Shown in pieces: positions 1 to 7,086 of a stretch of 7,651 bases of DNA. The stretch comes from Flavobacteriales bacterium (GTDB taxonomy: Bacteria; Bacteroidota; Bacteroidia; Flavobacteriales_D; Sanyastnellaceae), in assembly GCA_947460525.1 (NCBI GenBank), contig CANHIV010000035.1, forward strand, positions 1 through 7,651, given 5' to 3'. Position 1 is the stretch's first letter, and each line of letters opens with the position of its first letter. Made by a program: the position numbers and the translations under genes. The notes under the pieces are model-generated. The model was not told where the DNA came from. It worked only from the letters and a program-made list of their open reading frames with translations, and made no database searches.

Positions 1-776
1 AGCATGGTTTTCTGTTCATAGATCATTGCAGGCATTTCCCTGTCGATCCACCTTTCCACATGTATGCGCTCCCTTTGATTTTTTTTAATATCGCGCAACA
101 GAATGAGATAGGTAACCAGCAATAGCGTTAAACTAAAGGGGGTTCCCCAAATCATCCATTGTAGAAAAGTTACCTCTTGATTAAATTGAGATTCTAGAAT
201 ACCCACCAAAGCCGCATTGGGTGGTGAGCCCAATATGGTTGCCATTCCCCCAATGCTAGCGGAATAGGCGATCCCAAGTACGAGCGATCTAGAAAAATTT
301 TGACTGGCTTGGTTGGAACTGTTGGTGATACCAATGGCAAGGGGCATCATCATGATGGCAGTGGCTGTATTCGAAATCCACATGCTGATCAAATAGGTGG
401 CAAACATGAAACCAAATAGAATGGCAGAAGGGCTATGCCCAACTTGTGATAAAATGAAGTACGATAAACGCTCATGCAATTTCCATTTTTCAAAGGCCAA
501 GGACAACAAGAAGCCCCCGAGAAAGAGAAAAACAAATCGGTCACTGTATTCTTTGTAGCATTCATTTACAGGCAGTATCTCTGTACTGCTTAAAATCAAA
601 ATGGGCAATAGGGCAGTGACAGCCATTGGCATTGCTTCCGAGAGCCACCAAGTCAACATCCAAACCACCATTCCAGCTGTGATGCTCATCGGTAGGCTGA
701 AATGCAATGACAAGAACAATCCTACAATTGCACCAAATACGGGACCTGCAATAACTGAGAGCAATTTTGAATTCAT
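1..776 (-). CDS. DASS/SLC13-family anion:Na+ symporter, N-terminal half (cut by window edge)
   Basis: Inner-membrane carrier of the divalent anion:sodium symporter family (relatives carry di- or tricarboxylates, or sulfate). The ATG lies at 776-774, and 258 codons read without a stop to the window edge, so roughly half of a usual 450-500 residue protein is present. Visible features are hydrophobic helices at about residues 5-27, 31-62, 80-96, 117-133, 137-150, 165-175 and 207-227. The motif SNTATAIMMMP (135-145) carries the family's Ser-Asn-Thr signature, which helps bind Na+ and substrate. GGMATILGSPPNA (176-188) resembles the GGxxTxxGTPPN stretch that follows in the family. A charged segment (about 228-247) looks cytoplasmic. 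The gene is divergent from the fucosidase gene, 36 bp away. The family is clear from the motifs, but the substrate cannot be read from this half. Chloroplast-type or SLC13-like carriers for other anions remain possible. Confidence 0.85.
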   Translation of the reverse strand, partial: MNSKLLSVIAGPVFGAIVGLFLSLHFSLPMSITAGMVVWMLTWWLSEAMPMAVTALLPILILSSTEILPVNECYKEYSDRFVFLFLGGFLLSLAFEKWKLHERLSYFILSQVGHSPSAILFGFMFATYLISMWISNTATAIMMMPLAIGITNSSNQASQNFSRSLVLGIAYSASIGGMATILGSPPNAALVGILESQFNQEVTFLQWMIWGTPFSLTLLLVTYLILLRDIKKNQRERIHVERWIDREMPAMIYEQKTM

Positions 777-780
777 GCCG

Positions 781-787
781 CAAGTTA
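781..787 (-). promoter_or_regulatory. possible degenerate -7 promoter box for the DASS gene
   Basis: Read on the minus strand this is TAACTTG, followed by four bases (CGGC) and the ATG at 776. It is one T short of the Bacteroidota -7 consensus TAnnTTTG. Its final G sits five bases before the ATG, the same position as in the better boxes at 801, 2804 and 7094. I see no -33 TTTG at the expected distance. It is listed mainly because of the shared spacing and is weak alone. Confidence 0.25.
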
Positions 788-800
788 TTTGAAAGTCCGC

Positions 801-808
801 TATTTTCG
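801..808 (+). promoter_or_regulatory. probable -7 promoter box for the fucosidase-methyltransferase genes
   Basis: TATTTTCG matches the Bacteroidota -7 consensus TAnnTTTG at five of six fixed positions (C for T at the seventh base). It is followed by CTAC and then the ATG at 813. The whole space between this start and the divergent DASS start is 36 bp, so any promoter must lie here or inside the DASS gene. No clear -33 TTTG is seen 19-23 bp upstream. The nearest, at 766-769, is about 31 bp away. Confidence 0.4.
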
Positions 809-812
809 CTAC

Positions 813-2153
813 ATGAAACCATTAAGATATAGCGTTTTACTGTTGTTGTTTTTCAATTCTACATTTTTGTTTGCTCAGAATGAAAAAATGCAATGGTTTG
901 GTGATGCCAAATTGGGTATTTTTATTCATTGGGGGATTTATTCCGTGGATGGAACAGATGAGTCTTGGGCTTTTTACAACAAAAAAGTGCCATATCCTGT
1001 GTACATGAGCCAACTCAACAGGTGGCAAGCAGAAAATTATCATCCAGAAGATTGGGCCAAATTAATAAAACAGAGTGGAGCCAAGTATACCGTATTGACA
1101 AGCAAGCACCATGATGGCGTTGCTTTGTGGGATACAAAGCAAATTCCTGAAGTTGCAAACAGAAAATCACAACCATTGTCTGTTGTAAAAAGAGCCCCCG
1201 CCAAGAGAGATTTGTTTACCCCATTTTCGGAGGCAGTGAGAAAAGAAGGATTGAAGTTGGGGGTGTATTACTCCATTTTGGATTGGTCACATCCCGATTA
1301 TCCAGGATTTACCAAGGATAGTTCTCGTTATCAAATCAAAAGTGATCCAGTCCGATGGGAGAGATTTTGTACCTACAATCGCAATCAATTGAGTGAACTT
1401 ATGTTGCAACAGAATCCTGATCTTTGGTGGTTCGATGGTGGATGGGAGCATTCCGCTGAAGAATGGCAAGCGCCTGAATTGGGAAAAATGCTGAGAGATC
1501 ATAACAAGGGAGTTATCATTAATGGCAGGCTTCCTGGTCAAGGGGATTATGATACGCCAGAGCAGAATTTCCCAGTTCAACGACCCAAGGAGAAATATTG
1601 GGAGTTGTGTTTAACTACAAATAACAATTGGGGGTATCAGCCCAAGGACGATCACTGGAAATCTCCTCAAGAGATCATTACCATTTTTGCAGATGTCATT
1701 TCAAATGGCGGAAATCTATTGCTGGACATTGGCCCAATGGCAGACGGAACCATCCCTGTGCAACAAGTTGAAATATTACAGGAGCTGGGCAGGTGGAACG
1801 CCAAGCATGAAGAAGCGATTTTTTCGACAGTTGGTGGAATCGGCCCAGGACATTTTTATGGCCCATCGACATTGTCAAAGGATTCAACAGCATTGTATTT
1901 ATTTATACCCGGCCATGCAAGTGGAGATATCCATGTGCGCGGATTAAAGAATGATGTTGAATCTATTGAAGTTTTGGGAACAAATGTCTTGGCCAAAAGC
2001 CATGTAGTAGGTAAGATTTCTTGGAGTGATAAGCCAGGTTTACTTTTTATTGATTTACCAAAAGATCAGGTTTGGCAAGATCCTATTATGACCGTGCTTA
2101 AGGTGAAATTAAAGGGCAAATTGAATTTGTACAATGGTTCTGGAGGATTGTAA
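813..2153 (+). CDS. secreted GH29 family alpha-L-fucosidase-like glycoside hydrolase
   Basis: Retaining exo-glycosidase of family GH29, expected to release L-fucose from glycans outside the cytoplasm. It has 446 residues from the ATG at 813. A TTG 24 bases upstream is open in frame, but the ATG gives a clean signal peptide: MKPLRYS, a hydrophobic core to about residue 20, and likely cleavage near FLFA/QNE (21/22). There is no lipobox cysteine. Catalytic-domain landmarks are FIHWG (37-41), SKHHDG (97-102), WWFDGG (205-210) with D208 as the expected nucleophile, and DTPE (247-250), where E250 is a candidate acid/base in the style of GH29-A enzymes. ISNGGNLLLDIGPMADG (296-312) is a strong family hallmark. 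About 340-446 fits the C-terminal beta-sandwich. Length is normal for the family, without extra carbohydrate-binding modules. Linkage specificity is inferred only, and some GH29 members act on other sugars. The stop overlaps the next start. Confidence 0.9.
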   Translation: MKPLRYSVLLLLFFNSTFLFAQNEKMQWFGDAKLGIFIHWGIYSVDGTDESWAFYNKKVPYPVYMSQLNRWQAENYHPEDWAKLIKQSGAKYTVLTSKHHDGVALWDTKQIPEVANRKSQPLSVVKRAPAKRDLFTPFSEAVRKEGLKLGVYYSILDWSHPDYPGFTKDSSRYQIKSDPVRWERFCTYNRNQLSELMLQQNPDLWWFDGGWEHSAEEWQAPELGKMLRDHNKGVIINGRLPGQGDYDTPEQNFPVQRPKEKYWELCLTTNNNWGYQPKDDHWKSPQEIITIFADVISNGGNLLLDIGPMADGTIPVQQVEILQELGRWNAKHEEAIFSTVGGIGPGHFYGPSTLSKDSTALYLFIPGHASGDIHVRGLKNDVESIEVLGTNVLAKSHVVGKISWSDKPGLLFIDLPKDQVWQDPIMTVLKVKLKGKLNLYNGSGGL

Positions 2154-2773
2154 TGTACAGCATTGACGAATACATCGAAAGGAACATGTCGCCTGTTCCT
2201 GATCCACTGAGAGAGTTAGAAAAGGAGACTTGGCAAAAGGTGATCAACCCCAGAATGTGCTCTGGCGCGTACCAAGGGCGAGTGTTGAGTATGTTGTCCA
2301 AAATGTTGCGGCCCAAAGGGATTTTAGAAATAGGTACCTACACAGGTTATAGTGCTATTTGCCTTTCTGAGGGTCTTGCTCCTGAAGGGAAATTGATTTC
2401 CTTGGACATCAATGACGAGTTGAAATGGATGCATCAAAAGTATTTGTCTCAACTTCCAATTGAAGTCATGTATGGTGATGCCCAACAAACATTGCAAGAA
2501 TTGGATTTGAAAATCTTTGACTTGGTATTTGTAGATGCAGACAAGTCTGGCTACAACGATTATTGCCAAATTTTAGAGGAAGGAATCAAGCCAGGAACAT
2601 GGGTGTTGTGGGACAATGTTCTTTGGAATGGCAAAGTTTTAGAAGAAACTGCGCCCAATGACAAGGATACGGATGTGCTGAAAAAGCTCAATCAATATTT
2701 GGCGGAATCATCGCTTTGGGAGGTGGTCATTTTGCCTATTCGTGATGGATTAACACTAACAAGGAAATTGTAA
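2153..2773 (+). CDS. class I SAM-dependent O-methyltransferase (Methyltransf_3 / COG4122 type)
   Basis: Cytoplasmic methyltransferase of the caffeoyl-CoA/catechol O-methyltransferase-like family, which moves a methyl group from S-adenosylmethionine to a hydroxyl with help from a divalent metal. It has 206 residues, a usual length. Visible features are motif I, ILEIGTYTGYSA (57-68), for SAM binding; the acidic D85 in SLDIN, which should hold the ribose; and FVDADKSGY (126-134) plus WDN (153-155), whose Asp and Asn residues are the expected metal ligands. PIRDGLTLTRK (195-205) is the family's typical C-terminal end. The start overlaps the fucosidase stop as TAATG, which indicates co-transcription and likely translational coupling. 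No signal peptide is present. The natural substrate is unknown. Nothing in the sequence shows that it acts on sugar, and bacterial members of this family are widespread with mostly unassigned substrates. Confidence 0.88.
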   Translation: MYSIDEYIERNMSPVPDPLRELEKETWQKVINPRMCSGAYQGRVLSMLSKMLRPKGILEIGTYTGYSAICLSEGLAPEGKLISLDINDELKWMHQKYLSQLPIEVMYGDAQQTLQELDLKIFDLVFVDADKSGYNDYCQILEEGIKPGTWVLWDNVLWNGKVLEETAPNDKDTDVLKKLNQYLAESSLWEVVILPIRDGLTLTRKL

Positions 2774-2775
2774 TA

Positions 2776-2792
2776 CTTTGCTGATGGCAAAG
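2776..2792 (+). repeat. small perfect inverted repeat after the methyltransferase gene
   Basis: CTTTGC (2776-2781) pairs with GCAAAG (2787-2792) around a TGATG loop, two bases after the methyltransferase stop. It is followed by GGCTTTTC rather than a clean T run, so at best it is a weak terminator or an RNA-stabilising 3' end. Its left arm contains the TTTG proposed as the -33 box of the next promoter, so both roles cannot be assumed. A 6-bp stem can occur by chance. Confidence 0.35.
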
Positions 2793-2811
2793 GGCTTTTC
2801 GTGTATTTTTG
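2777..2811 (+). promoter_or_regulatory. probable promoter of the lpxC-fabZ / lpxA / ABC genes
   Basis: TATTTTTG at 2804-2811 is a full match to the Bacteroidota -7 consensus TAnnTTTG. TTTG at 2777-2780 could serve as the -33 box, with 23 bp between them, at the long end of the usual range. Four bases (TAAC) separate the -7 box from the ATG at 2816. If transcription starts at the normal distance, the mRNA begins at or beside the start codon. The promoter lies entirely in the 42-bp gap after the methyltransferase gene, so the lipid A genes can be expressed apart from the fucosidase pair. Read-through from upstream is also possible. Confidence 0.5.
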
Positions 2812-2815
2812 TAAC

Positions 2816-4228
2816 ATGTCAGTGAAACAAAGAACATTAAAGTCGATTGTGCATTTGCAAGGGATAGGTTTGCACACCGGAGCCTTAGTATCCTTGAGCC
2901 TTTGTCCGGCCCCTGAAAATCATGGTTATCAATTTCAAAGAATAGATTTAGAAGGTCAGCCCAAGATTCCTGCAGATTGCGATTTGGTAACCACCACGCA
3001 GCGCGGTACGACCTTAGAGTTGAATGGTGCCAAGGTGCATACCACGGAGCATGTTTTGGCGGCATTGTATGGATGTGAAGTGGACAATGTATTGATTCAA
3101 ATTGATGGTCCAGAAATGCCCATCATGGACGGTAGTTCATTTTTATTTGTTGAGGCGATTGAATCTGTAGGTTTCGAAGATCAAAATGCAGATCGTAAAT
3201 ATTTTGAATTAAAAGAAAACCTTACCTACGAAGACGCGGCAAAGGGTATTGAGATGCTGGCTGTTCCAACAGTTGGAGGGGAGTTTCGCCTTACGGTAAT
3301 GGTGGATTACAATTCGCCAATTTTGGGAACGCAACATGCCCACATGTACAATTTGGGAGATTTTAAATCTGAAATTTCTCGTTGCAGAACATTTGTTTTT
3401 CTTCGTGAATTGGAGTTGTTGGCGGAACATGGATTGATCAAAGGCGGAAGCCTTGACAATGCCATTGTAATGGTGGACAAAGATTATTCTACCGATGACA
3501 TTGCTTCTATTATGAAAAAATTGGGCAGAGCGCCCATGGATATAAAAGTGGAAGGTATTGGTGTACTCAATACAATAAAATTGCAGTATGAAAACGAGCC
3601 CGCGCGACATAAACTGCTCGACATCGTTGGAGACCTAGCACTTACAGGTCGATTTATTCGCGGTCACATATTGGCTGCACGTCCTGGACATTATGGCAAT
3701 GTCGAATTTGCCAAATTGATCAAGCAGTTGATTAAAAAAGAGAAGTCGGAGCCAGAATTGGTGGACTTGACACAACCTCCGATTTATGATATCAACGATA
3801 TCACCAAAATGTTGCCACACCGATATCCATTTTTATTAATTGATAAAATTATGGCGATGGACAATGAGTCCATTATCGGTGTTAAGAATGTTACCATGAA
3901 TGAGCCATTCTTTCAGGGCCATTTTCCAGATAATCCTGTCATGCCCGGTGTTTTGCAGATTGAAGCCATGGCGCAAGTGGGTGGTATTTTTGCATTGAGT
4001 CAAGTAGATGACCCTGCTGCTTACAGTACCTATTTCATGAAAATTGATGAAGTAAAATTCAAGCAAAAGGTGATTCCTGGAGATACGGTTGTTTTCAAAT
4101 TGAAATTGATTAGCCCGATTAGACGCGGATTGGTGAACATGTCCGGAACCGCTTATGTCAATGGAAAAGTGGTGAGTGAGGCTTCCATGTTGGCCCAAAT
4201 AGTTAAAGATAAAGCTCCACAAAATTAA
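2816..4228 (+). CDS. lpxC-fabZ: bifunctional UDP-3-O-acyl-N-acetylglucosamine deacetylase / 3-hydroxyacyl-ACP dehydratase (LpxC-FabZ fusion)
   Basis: Cytoplasmic bifunctional enzyme of 470 residues. The LpxC part (about 1-305) removes acetate from UDP-3-O-(3-hydroxyacyl)-GlcNAc, the committed step of lipid A synthesis. The FabZ part (about 323-470) dehydrates 3-hydroxyacyl-ACP for fatty acid synthesis. LpxC residues seen are TTEHVLAAL (76-84), giving E78 as base and H79 as zinc ligand, and RHKLLDIVGD (264-273), giving H265 and D269 as the other zinc ligands. H292 in RPGHYGN corresponds to the catalytic His. FabZ residues seen are LPHRYPFLLID (333-343) and GHFPDNPVMPGVLQIEAMAQ (368-387), with H369 and E383 catalytic. 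Both halves look active. The ATG at 2816 is preferred over a GTG at 2801 because LpxC proteins start MSxKQRT-like and the GTG lies upstream of the promoter box. This fusion is characteristic of Bacteroidota. lpxA follows after 11 bp. Confidence 0.97.
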   Translation: MSVKQRTLKSIVHLQGIGLHTGALVSLSLCPAPENHGYQFQRIDLEGQPKIPADCDLVTTTQRGTTLELNGAKVHTTEHVLAALYGCEVDNVLIQIDGPEMPIMDGSSFLFVEAIESVGFEDQNADRKYFELKENLTYEDAAKGIEMLAVPTVGGEFRLTVMVDYNSPILGTQHAHMYNLGDFKSEISRCRTFVFLRELELLAEHGLIKGGSLDNAIVMVDKDYSTDDIASIMKKLGRAPMDIKVEGIGVLNTIKLQYENEPARHKLLDIVGDLALTGRFIRGHILAARPGHYGNVEFAKLIKQLIKKEKSEPELVDLTQPPIYDINDITKMLPHRYPFLLIDKIMAMDNESIIGVKNVTMNEPFFQGHFPDNPVMPGVLQIEAMAQVGGIFALSQVDDPAAYSTYFMKIDEVKFKQKVIPGDTVVFKLKLISPIRRGLVNMSGTAYVNGKVVSEASMLAQIVKDKAPQN

Positions 4229-4239
4229 TTCGAGAACTG

Positions 4240-5016
4240 ATGATTCATCCTATGAGTGTGGTCCATCCACAAGCTAAAATTGGTCAAAATGTAGAGATAG
4301 GTCCTTTTACAACCATCGAAGAGGATGTTGTAATTGGTGACAATACTTGGATAGGCCCCAATGTAACCATCATGAATGGTGCACGCATTGGCTCCAATTG
4401 TAGAATTTTTCCAGGCGCTGTAATTTCTGCCATCCCGCAAGACTTGAAATTTTTGGGAGAGCAAACCACAGCAGAAGTAGGCGACCATACTACAATTCGT
4501 GAATGTGTTACAATCAATAGAGGTACCTCAGACAGAATGACCACCAAAGTGGGGAGTCATTGCTTATTGATGGCTTATGTACACATCGCGCATGATGCCT
4601 TCGTGGGCAATCATTGCATCATCGCCAATTCAGGCAATATTGCAGGTCACGTGGATATTGAAGATTGGGTAATTATTGAAGGCGTTGTTGCTGTTCAACA
4701 GTTTGTCCGAATAGGACAACATGCGTTTATTGCAGGGGGATCTTTGGTACGTAAGAATGTGCCACCGTATATAAAAGTGGCTCGTGAGCCGCTGTCATTT
4801 ATTGGTGTAAATGCGATAGGTTTGAGAAGACGCAATTTTTCAGAAGAATCTGTTCAAGCAATTGAAGATATTTATAGAAAGCTTTTTGTTCATGCCCCTA
4901 CTGTGGGCAAAGGCGTTGAAATGGTGGCGGAATTGCCTGATGGAGAATACAAAAAGCAGATTCTGGACTTTATTCAGGCTTCTGACAAAGGCATAGTCAA
5001 AGGCGTGAATGGTTGA
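4240..5016 (+). CDS. lpxA: acyl-ACP:UDP-N-acetylglucosamine O-acyltransferase (LpxA)
   Basis: Cytoplasmic trimeric enzyme for the first step of lipid A synthesis. It moves a 3-hydroxyacyl chain from ACP to the 3-OH of UDP-GlcNAc. It has 258 residues, a normal length. Residues about 5-185 show the hexapeptide repeats of a left-handed beta-helix (IGPFTTI, IGDNTWI, IGSNCRI and so on), with a helical C-terminal end. IPQDLKFLGE (65-74) and TINRGT (91-96) are family motifs. H118 in HIAHD is the expected catalytic base (H125 in E. coli), and H137 in AGHV matches H144. Where E. coli has H160 in AVHQF, this protein has Q153 (AVQQF). G166 aligns with E. coli G173, the chain-length ruler, and a glycine there favours long acyl chains (inferred). 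The ATG at 4240 gives the expected N-terminus. A later in-frame Met at residue 5 is a poorer choice. The 3' end overlaps the ABC gene by 8 bp. Confidence 0.96.
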   Translation: MIHPMSVVHPQAKIGQNVEIGPFTTIEEDVVIGDNTWIGPNVTIMNGARIGSNCRIFPGAVISAIPQDLKFLGEQTTAEVGDHTTIRECVTINRGTSDRMTTKVGSHCLLMAYVHIAHDAFVGNHCIIANSGNIAGHVDIEDWVIIEGVVAVQQFVRIGQHAFIAGGSLVRKNVPPYIKVAREPLSFIGVNAIGLRRRNFSEESVQAIEDIYRKLFVHAPTVGKGVEMVAELPDGEYKKQILDFIQASDKGIVKGVNG

Positions 5017-5659
5017 TTGTATTCGATTGCAACAATTGGGTAGGCGATTTCAACGTCAATGGCTATTCAGGTCGGTTGATGCTGAATTTTCCAAGGGGGA
5101 TCGTGTAGCTCTTCTGGGTGGTAATGGTTCCGGGAAATCTTCCATCACATCGATGATAGCGGGGTTTCTATCTCCGTCAGAGGGAGGAATTGAATGGTTC
5201 AATGAAGGTCAAAAAATTTCGAGTGAAAACTGGTGGCAAAATGTAGCTTGGTGCTCGCCGGCACTAGAGTTGCCTTTGGGACTAACCATTGAAGAATTGG
5301 TGGAATTGTATTTTCAGATGCGCGGTTTTAGAATGAATTGCTCAAAAGAAAGTGTTCTTCAGGCTTTAGAATTAAATGCACATCTTTCAAAGCCTCTTTC
5401 TCAGTTGTCATCAGGAATGCGACAACGGGTCAAATTGATGTTGGCATTTTCTATTCAAGCAGAGGTACTAATTTTAGATGAACCAACTGCCCATCTTGAT
5501 GCCCAATCTATTGCTTGGTACAAAAGACATTTGTCCGAAGCAAATCATCATTTCGTTTTTATCGCTTCTAATCACGATGAAAATGAAATTGTTTCGTGCA
5601 ACAAAAGCATTGAGATTATCCCTGGTGCCCAGGTCTTAGCAAATCATTTACCGTCTTAA
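5009..5659 (+). CDS. orphan ABC transporter ATP-binding protein linked to lpxA
   Basis: Soluble ATPase subunit of 216 residues with no membrane segments. Visible features in order are Walker A GGNGSGKSS (37-45), signature LSSGMRQR (133-140), Walker B VLILDEPT (153-160) with D157 and catalytic E158, D-loop HLDA (162-165), and H-loop H189 in ASNHDE. The Q-loop region reads VAWCSPALELPLGLTIEEL (79-97). The usual glutamine before the alpha-helical subdomain is not there, and P84 stands in its likely place. From memory, similar Bacteroidota ATPases also carry an Ala/Ser-Pro there. The start lies inside the end of lpxA in another frame (8-bp overlap), so the two are very probably translated from one mRNA. 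No permease is encoded in the window. Its partner and cargo are unknown, and an envelope-lipid role is only suggested by position. The last 44 bases overlap the DUF4301 gene on the other strand. Confidence 0.88.
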   Translation: MVDCIRLQQLGRRFQRQWLFRSVDAEFSKGDRVALLGGNGSGKSSITSMIAGFLSPSEGGIEWFNEGQKISSENWWQNVAWCSPALELPLGLTIEELVELYFQMRGFRMNCSKESVLQALELNAHLSKPLSQLSSGMRQRVKLMLAFSIQAEVLILDEPTAHLDAQSIAWYKRHLSEANHHFVFIASNHDENEIVSCNKSIEIIPGAQVLANHLPS

Positions 5660-7082
5660 CAGGGTGGAAAGTTGAATTGGGAACTTCGATAAATATGGAG
5701 TTCCATTCTGCCATTGATCCATTCCAAAGTCCGGGTAATTCAAGGGCCTTTATGATTTGACCTTCTTGAAATTTATCAGAAATGAAGGAGGCACTTTCAT
5801 CGATATATTGGCTCAAATTGTATTTCTTTCCATTGTGGTCTTTGATGCAACAGACGAGATCAACAGGGTTGAAATGTGTCGATTGCGAGAGGCATTGACT
5901 TTGTGAGGCGTCAGCTGTGTCAATTTGATTTTTTTCCACAATTTGTTTGCTGATGTACCCATTGGACTGCATCACCCAAAATGGGCCACCACCGGGCTCG
6001 CCTTCGTTTTTTACCATCCCACAAACCCGAATAGGTCTATAAAGCAAATGATAAGCTTTGCTTATGTTGAGTTCTTCACTCAATTGATAGCCATAATGTC
6101 GAAATAGAAAATCACGAACGTTATCCAAAATCTGCTCATTGTTCTTTTCCAATTCGATGAGAAGTTGATGTGTTTCTCGCGCAATCTCTATCAAGTAGCC
6201 AGCGAGTACTTTTTTGTAAAAGGTTATTTCTTGCGTCCATCGCGAATGGGAAACATTGTCGATGTTCTTTATGAAAATAATATCTGAATCAACATTCTGC
6301 AAATTTTCTAAAAGTGCCCCATGACCTGCCGGACGAAAGATGATTTTATCGTCTTTGTCCCTGGCCAATTCGCCATCATTTTTTAATGCAGGGGTATCGG
6401 ATTTTGGGGATTGGTAACTGTAGGTGATGTCGAGTTGCTCGTTTTCAAATTGATCTTTAATCTTATGAACTTCTTGGTTGTACGCTTCAAGTATCTCAGG
6501 TGAAATGGTAAAATGAAACTGGTATTTTCCATCTTCATTTTTTGCATAGGTCAATCCCTCTCGTACTTGCTCAAATAGGGCAGATACCTGATAGGAGTTA
6601 TATTCATGAAAGGGAATTAATGCTTTGGGCAGTTCAATAAATGAGATTTCATGGCACATGACTCTTATGATATCGTGCCATTGATCATGATTGATCATTT
6701 CATTTAAATCAAAACCAAGTGTTGCGAATTTTGATTCTAGGCTAGGGAAAAACGGAAAGTTTTTGAAGTGTATAATAAACTCCTCTGCCATTTGGTCCAT
6801 TTCGAATGAATGTATGGCCGCAATATGCTTAAACATTCGGGTTGCAGCACCAGAAGCAGGAATGAAAATGGATACTTTCTTGTCTTTTCGTGCATCAAAA
6901 ACTTGAATCAATCTAATGCAATCCAGTGGGGATAAAATTTCAATTCCATCACCTGTTGTGCAAGGCTTTTCTATTTTGGTGGCCTTGATTTTACTTAATA
7001 TCGACTGAATGTGTTCTAGGAAATTATCCGGAGAGATGTTTCTGTCTTTTAATTGAAGCAGATCTTTTTCGAGCAATTGCAT
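5616..7082 (-). CDS. DUF4301 family protein, possible nucleotidyltransferase-like fold
   Basis: Protein of 488 residues that I recognise as the DUF4301 family (PF14134 from memory), of unknown function and common in Bacteroidota. No signal peptide or membrane segment is visible, so it is likely cytoplasmic. VSIFIPASGAATRMFK (70-85) resembles the glycine-rich nucleotide-binding loop of sugar-nucleotide pyrophosphorylases. RPAGHGALLENL (250-261) followed by IIFIKNIDN (268-276) resembles the GHGxxxxxL ... NIDN pair of UDP-sugar pyrophosphorylases. Another well-marked block is RVCGMVKNEGEPGGGPFWVM (352-371). The C-terminus reads KTVNDLLRPGHQG. The ATG at 7082 follows a perfect TAnnTTTG box by four bases, and no other start fits better. 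The gene converges on and overlaps the ABC gene. Family assignment is good. Enzyme activity is inference from short motifs, and key residues of a pyrophosphorylase cannot be confirmed by eye. Confidence 0.8.
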   Translation of the reverse strand: MQLLEKDLLQLKDRNISPDNFLEHIQSILSKIKATKIEKPCTTGDGIEILSPLDCIRLIQVFDARKDKKVSIFIPASGAATRMFKHIAAIHSFEMDQMAEEFIIHFKNFPFFPSLESKFATLGFDLNEMINHDQWHDIIRVMCHEISFIELPKALIPFHEYNSYQVSALFEQVREGLTYAKNEDGKYQFHFTISPEILEAYNQEVHKIKDQFENEQLDITYSYQSPKSDTPALKNDGELARDKDDKIIFRPAGHGALLENLQNVDSDIIFIKNIDNVSHSRWTQEITFYKKVLAGYLIEIARETHQLLIELEKNNEQILDNVRDFLFRHYGYQLSEELNISKAYHLLYRPIRVCGMVKNEGEPGGGPFWVMQSNGYISKQIVEKNQIDTADASQSQCLSQSTHFNPVDLVCCIKDHNGKKYNLSQYIDESASFISDKFQEGQIIKALELPGLWNGSMAEWNSIFIEVPNSTFHPVKTVNDLLRPGHQG

Positions 7083-7086
7083 GTTT

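Noticed and set aside
789..812. In-frame TTG start giving the fucosidase 8 extra residues
   Set aside because: It would put charged residues before an already complete signal peptide and would start upstream of the TATTTTCG box. The ATG at 813 is better on both counts.
2801..2815. GTG start giving LpxC-FabZ 5 extra residues
   Set aside because: The GTG lies just before the -7 box, and the extra residues do not resemble LpxC N-termini, which match from the ATG at 2816.
562..4547. Long ORFs opposite or out of frame with the transporter, fucosidase, LpxC-FabZ and LpxA genes
   Set aside because: They lie inside genes with clear family motifs in another frame, and their translations show no recognisable domains.
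5680..5704. Inverted repeat GGAACT / AGTTCC downstream of the ABC gene as a terminator
   Set aside because: The stem is only 6 bp with a 13-base loop, no T run follows, and it lies within DUF4301 coding sequence.
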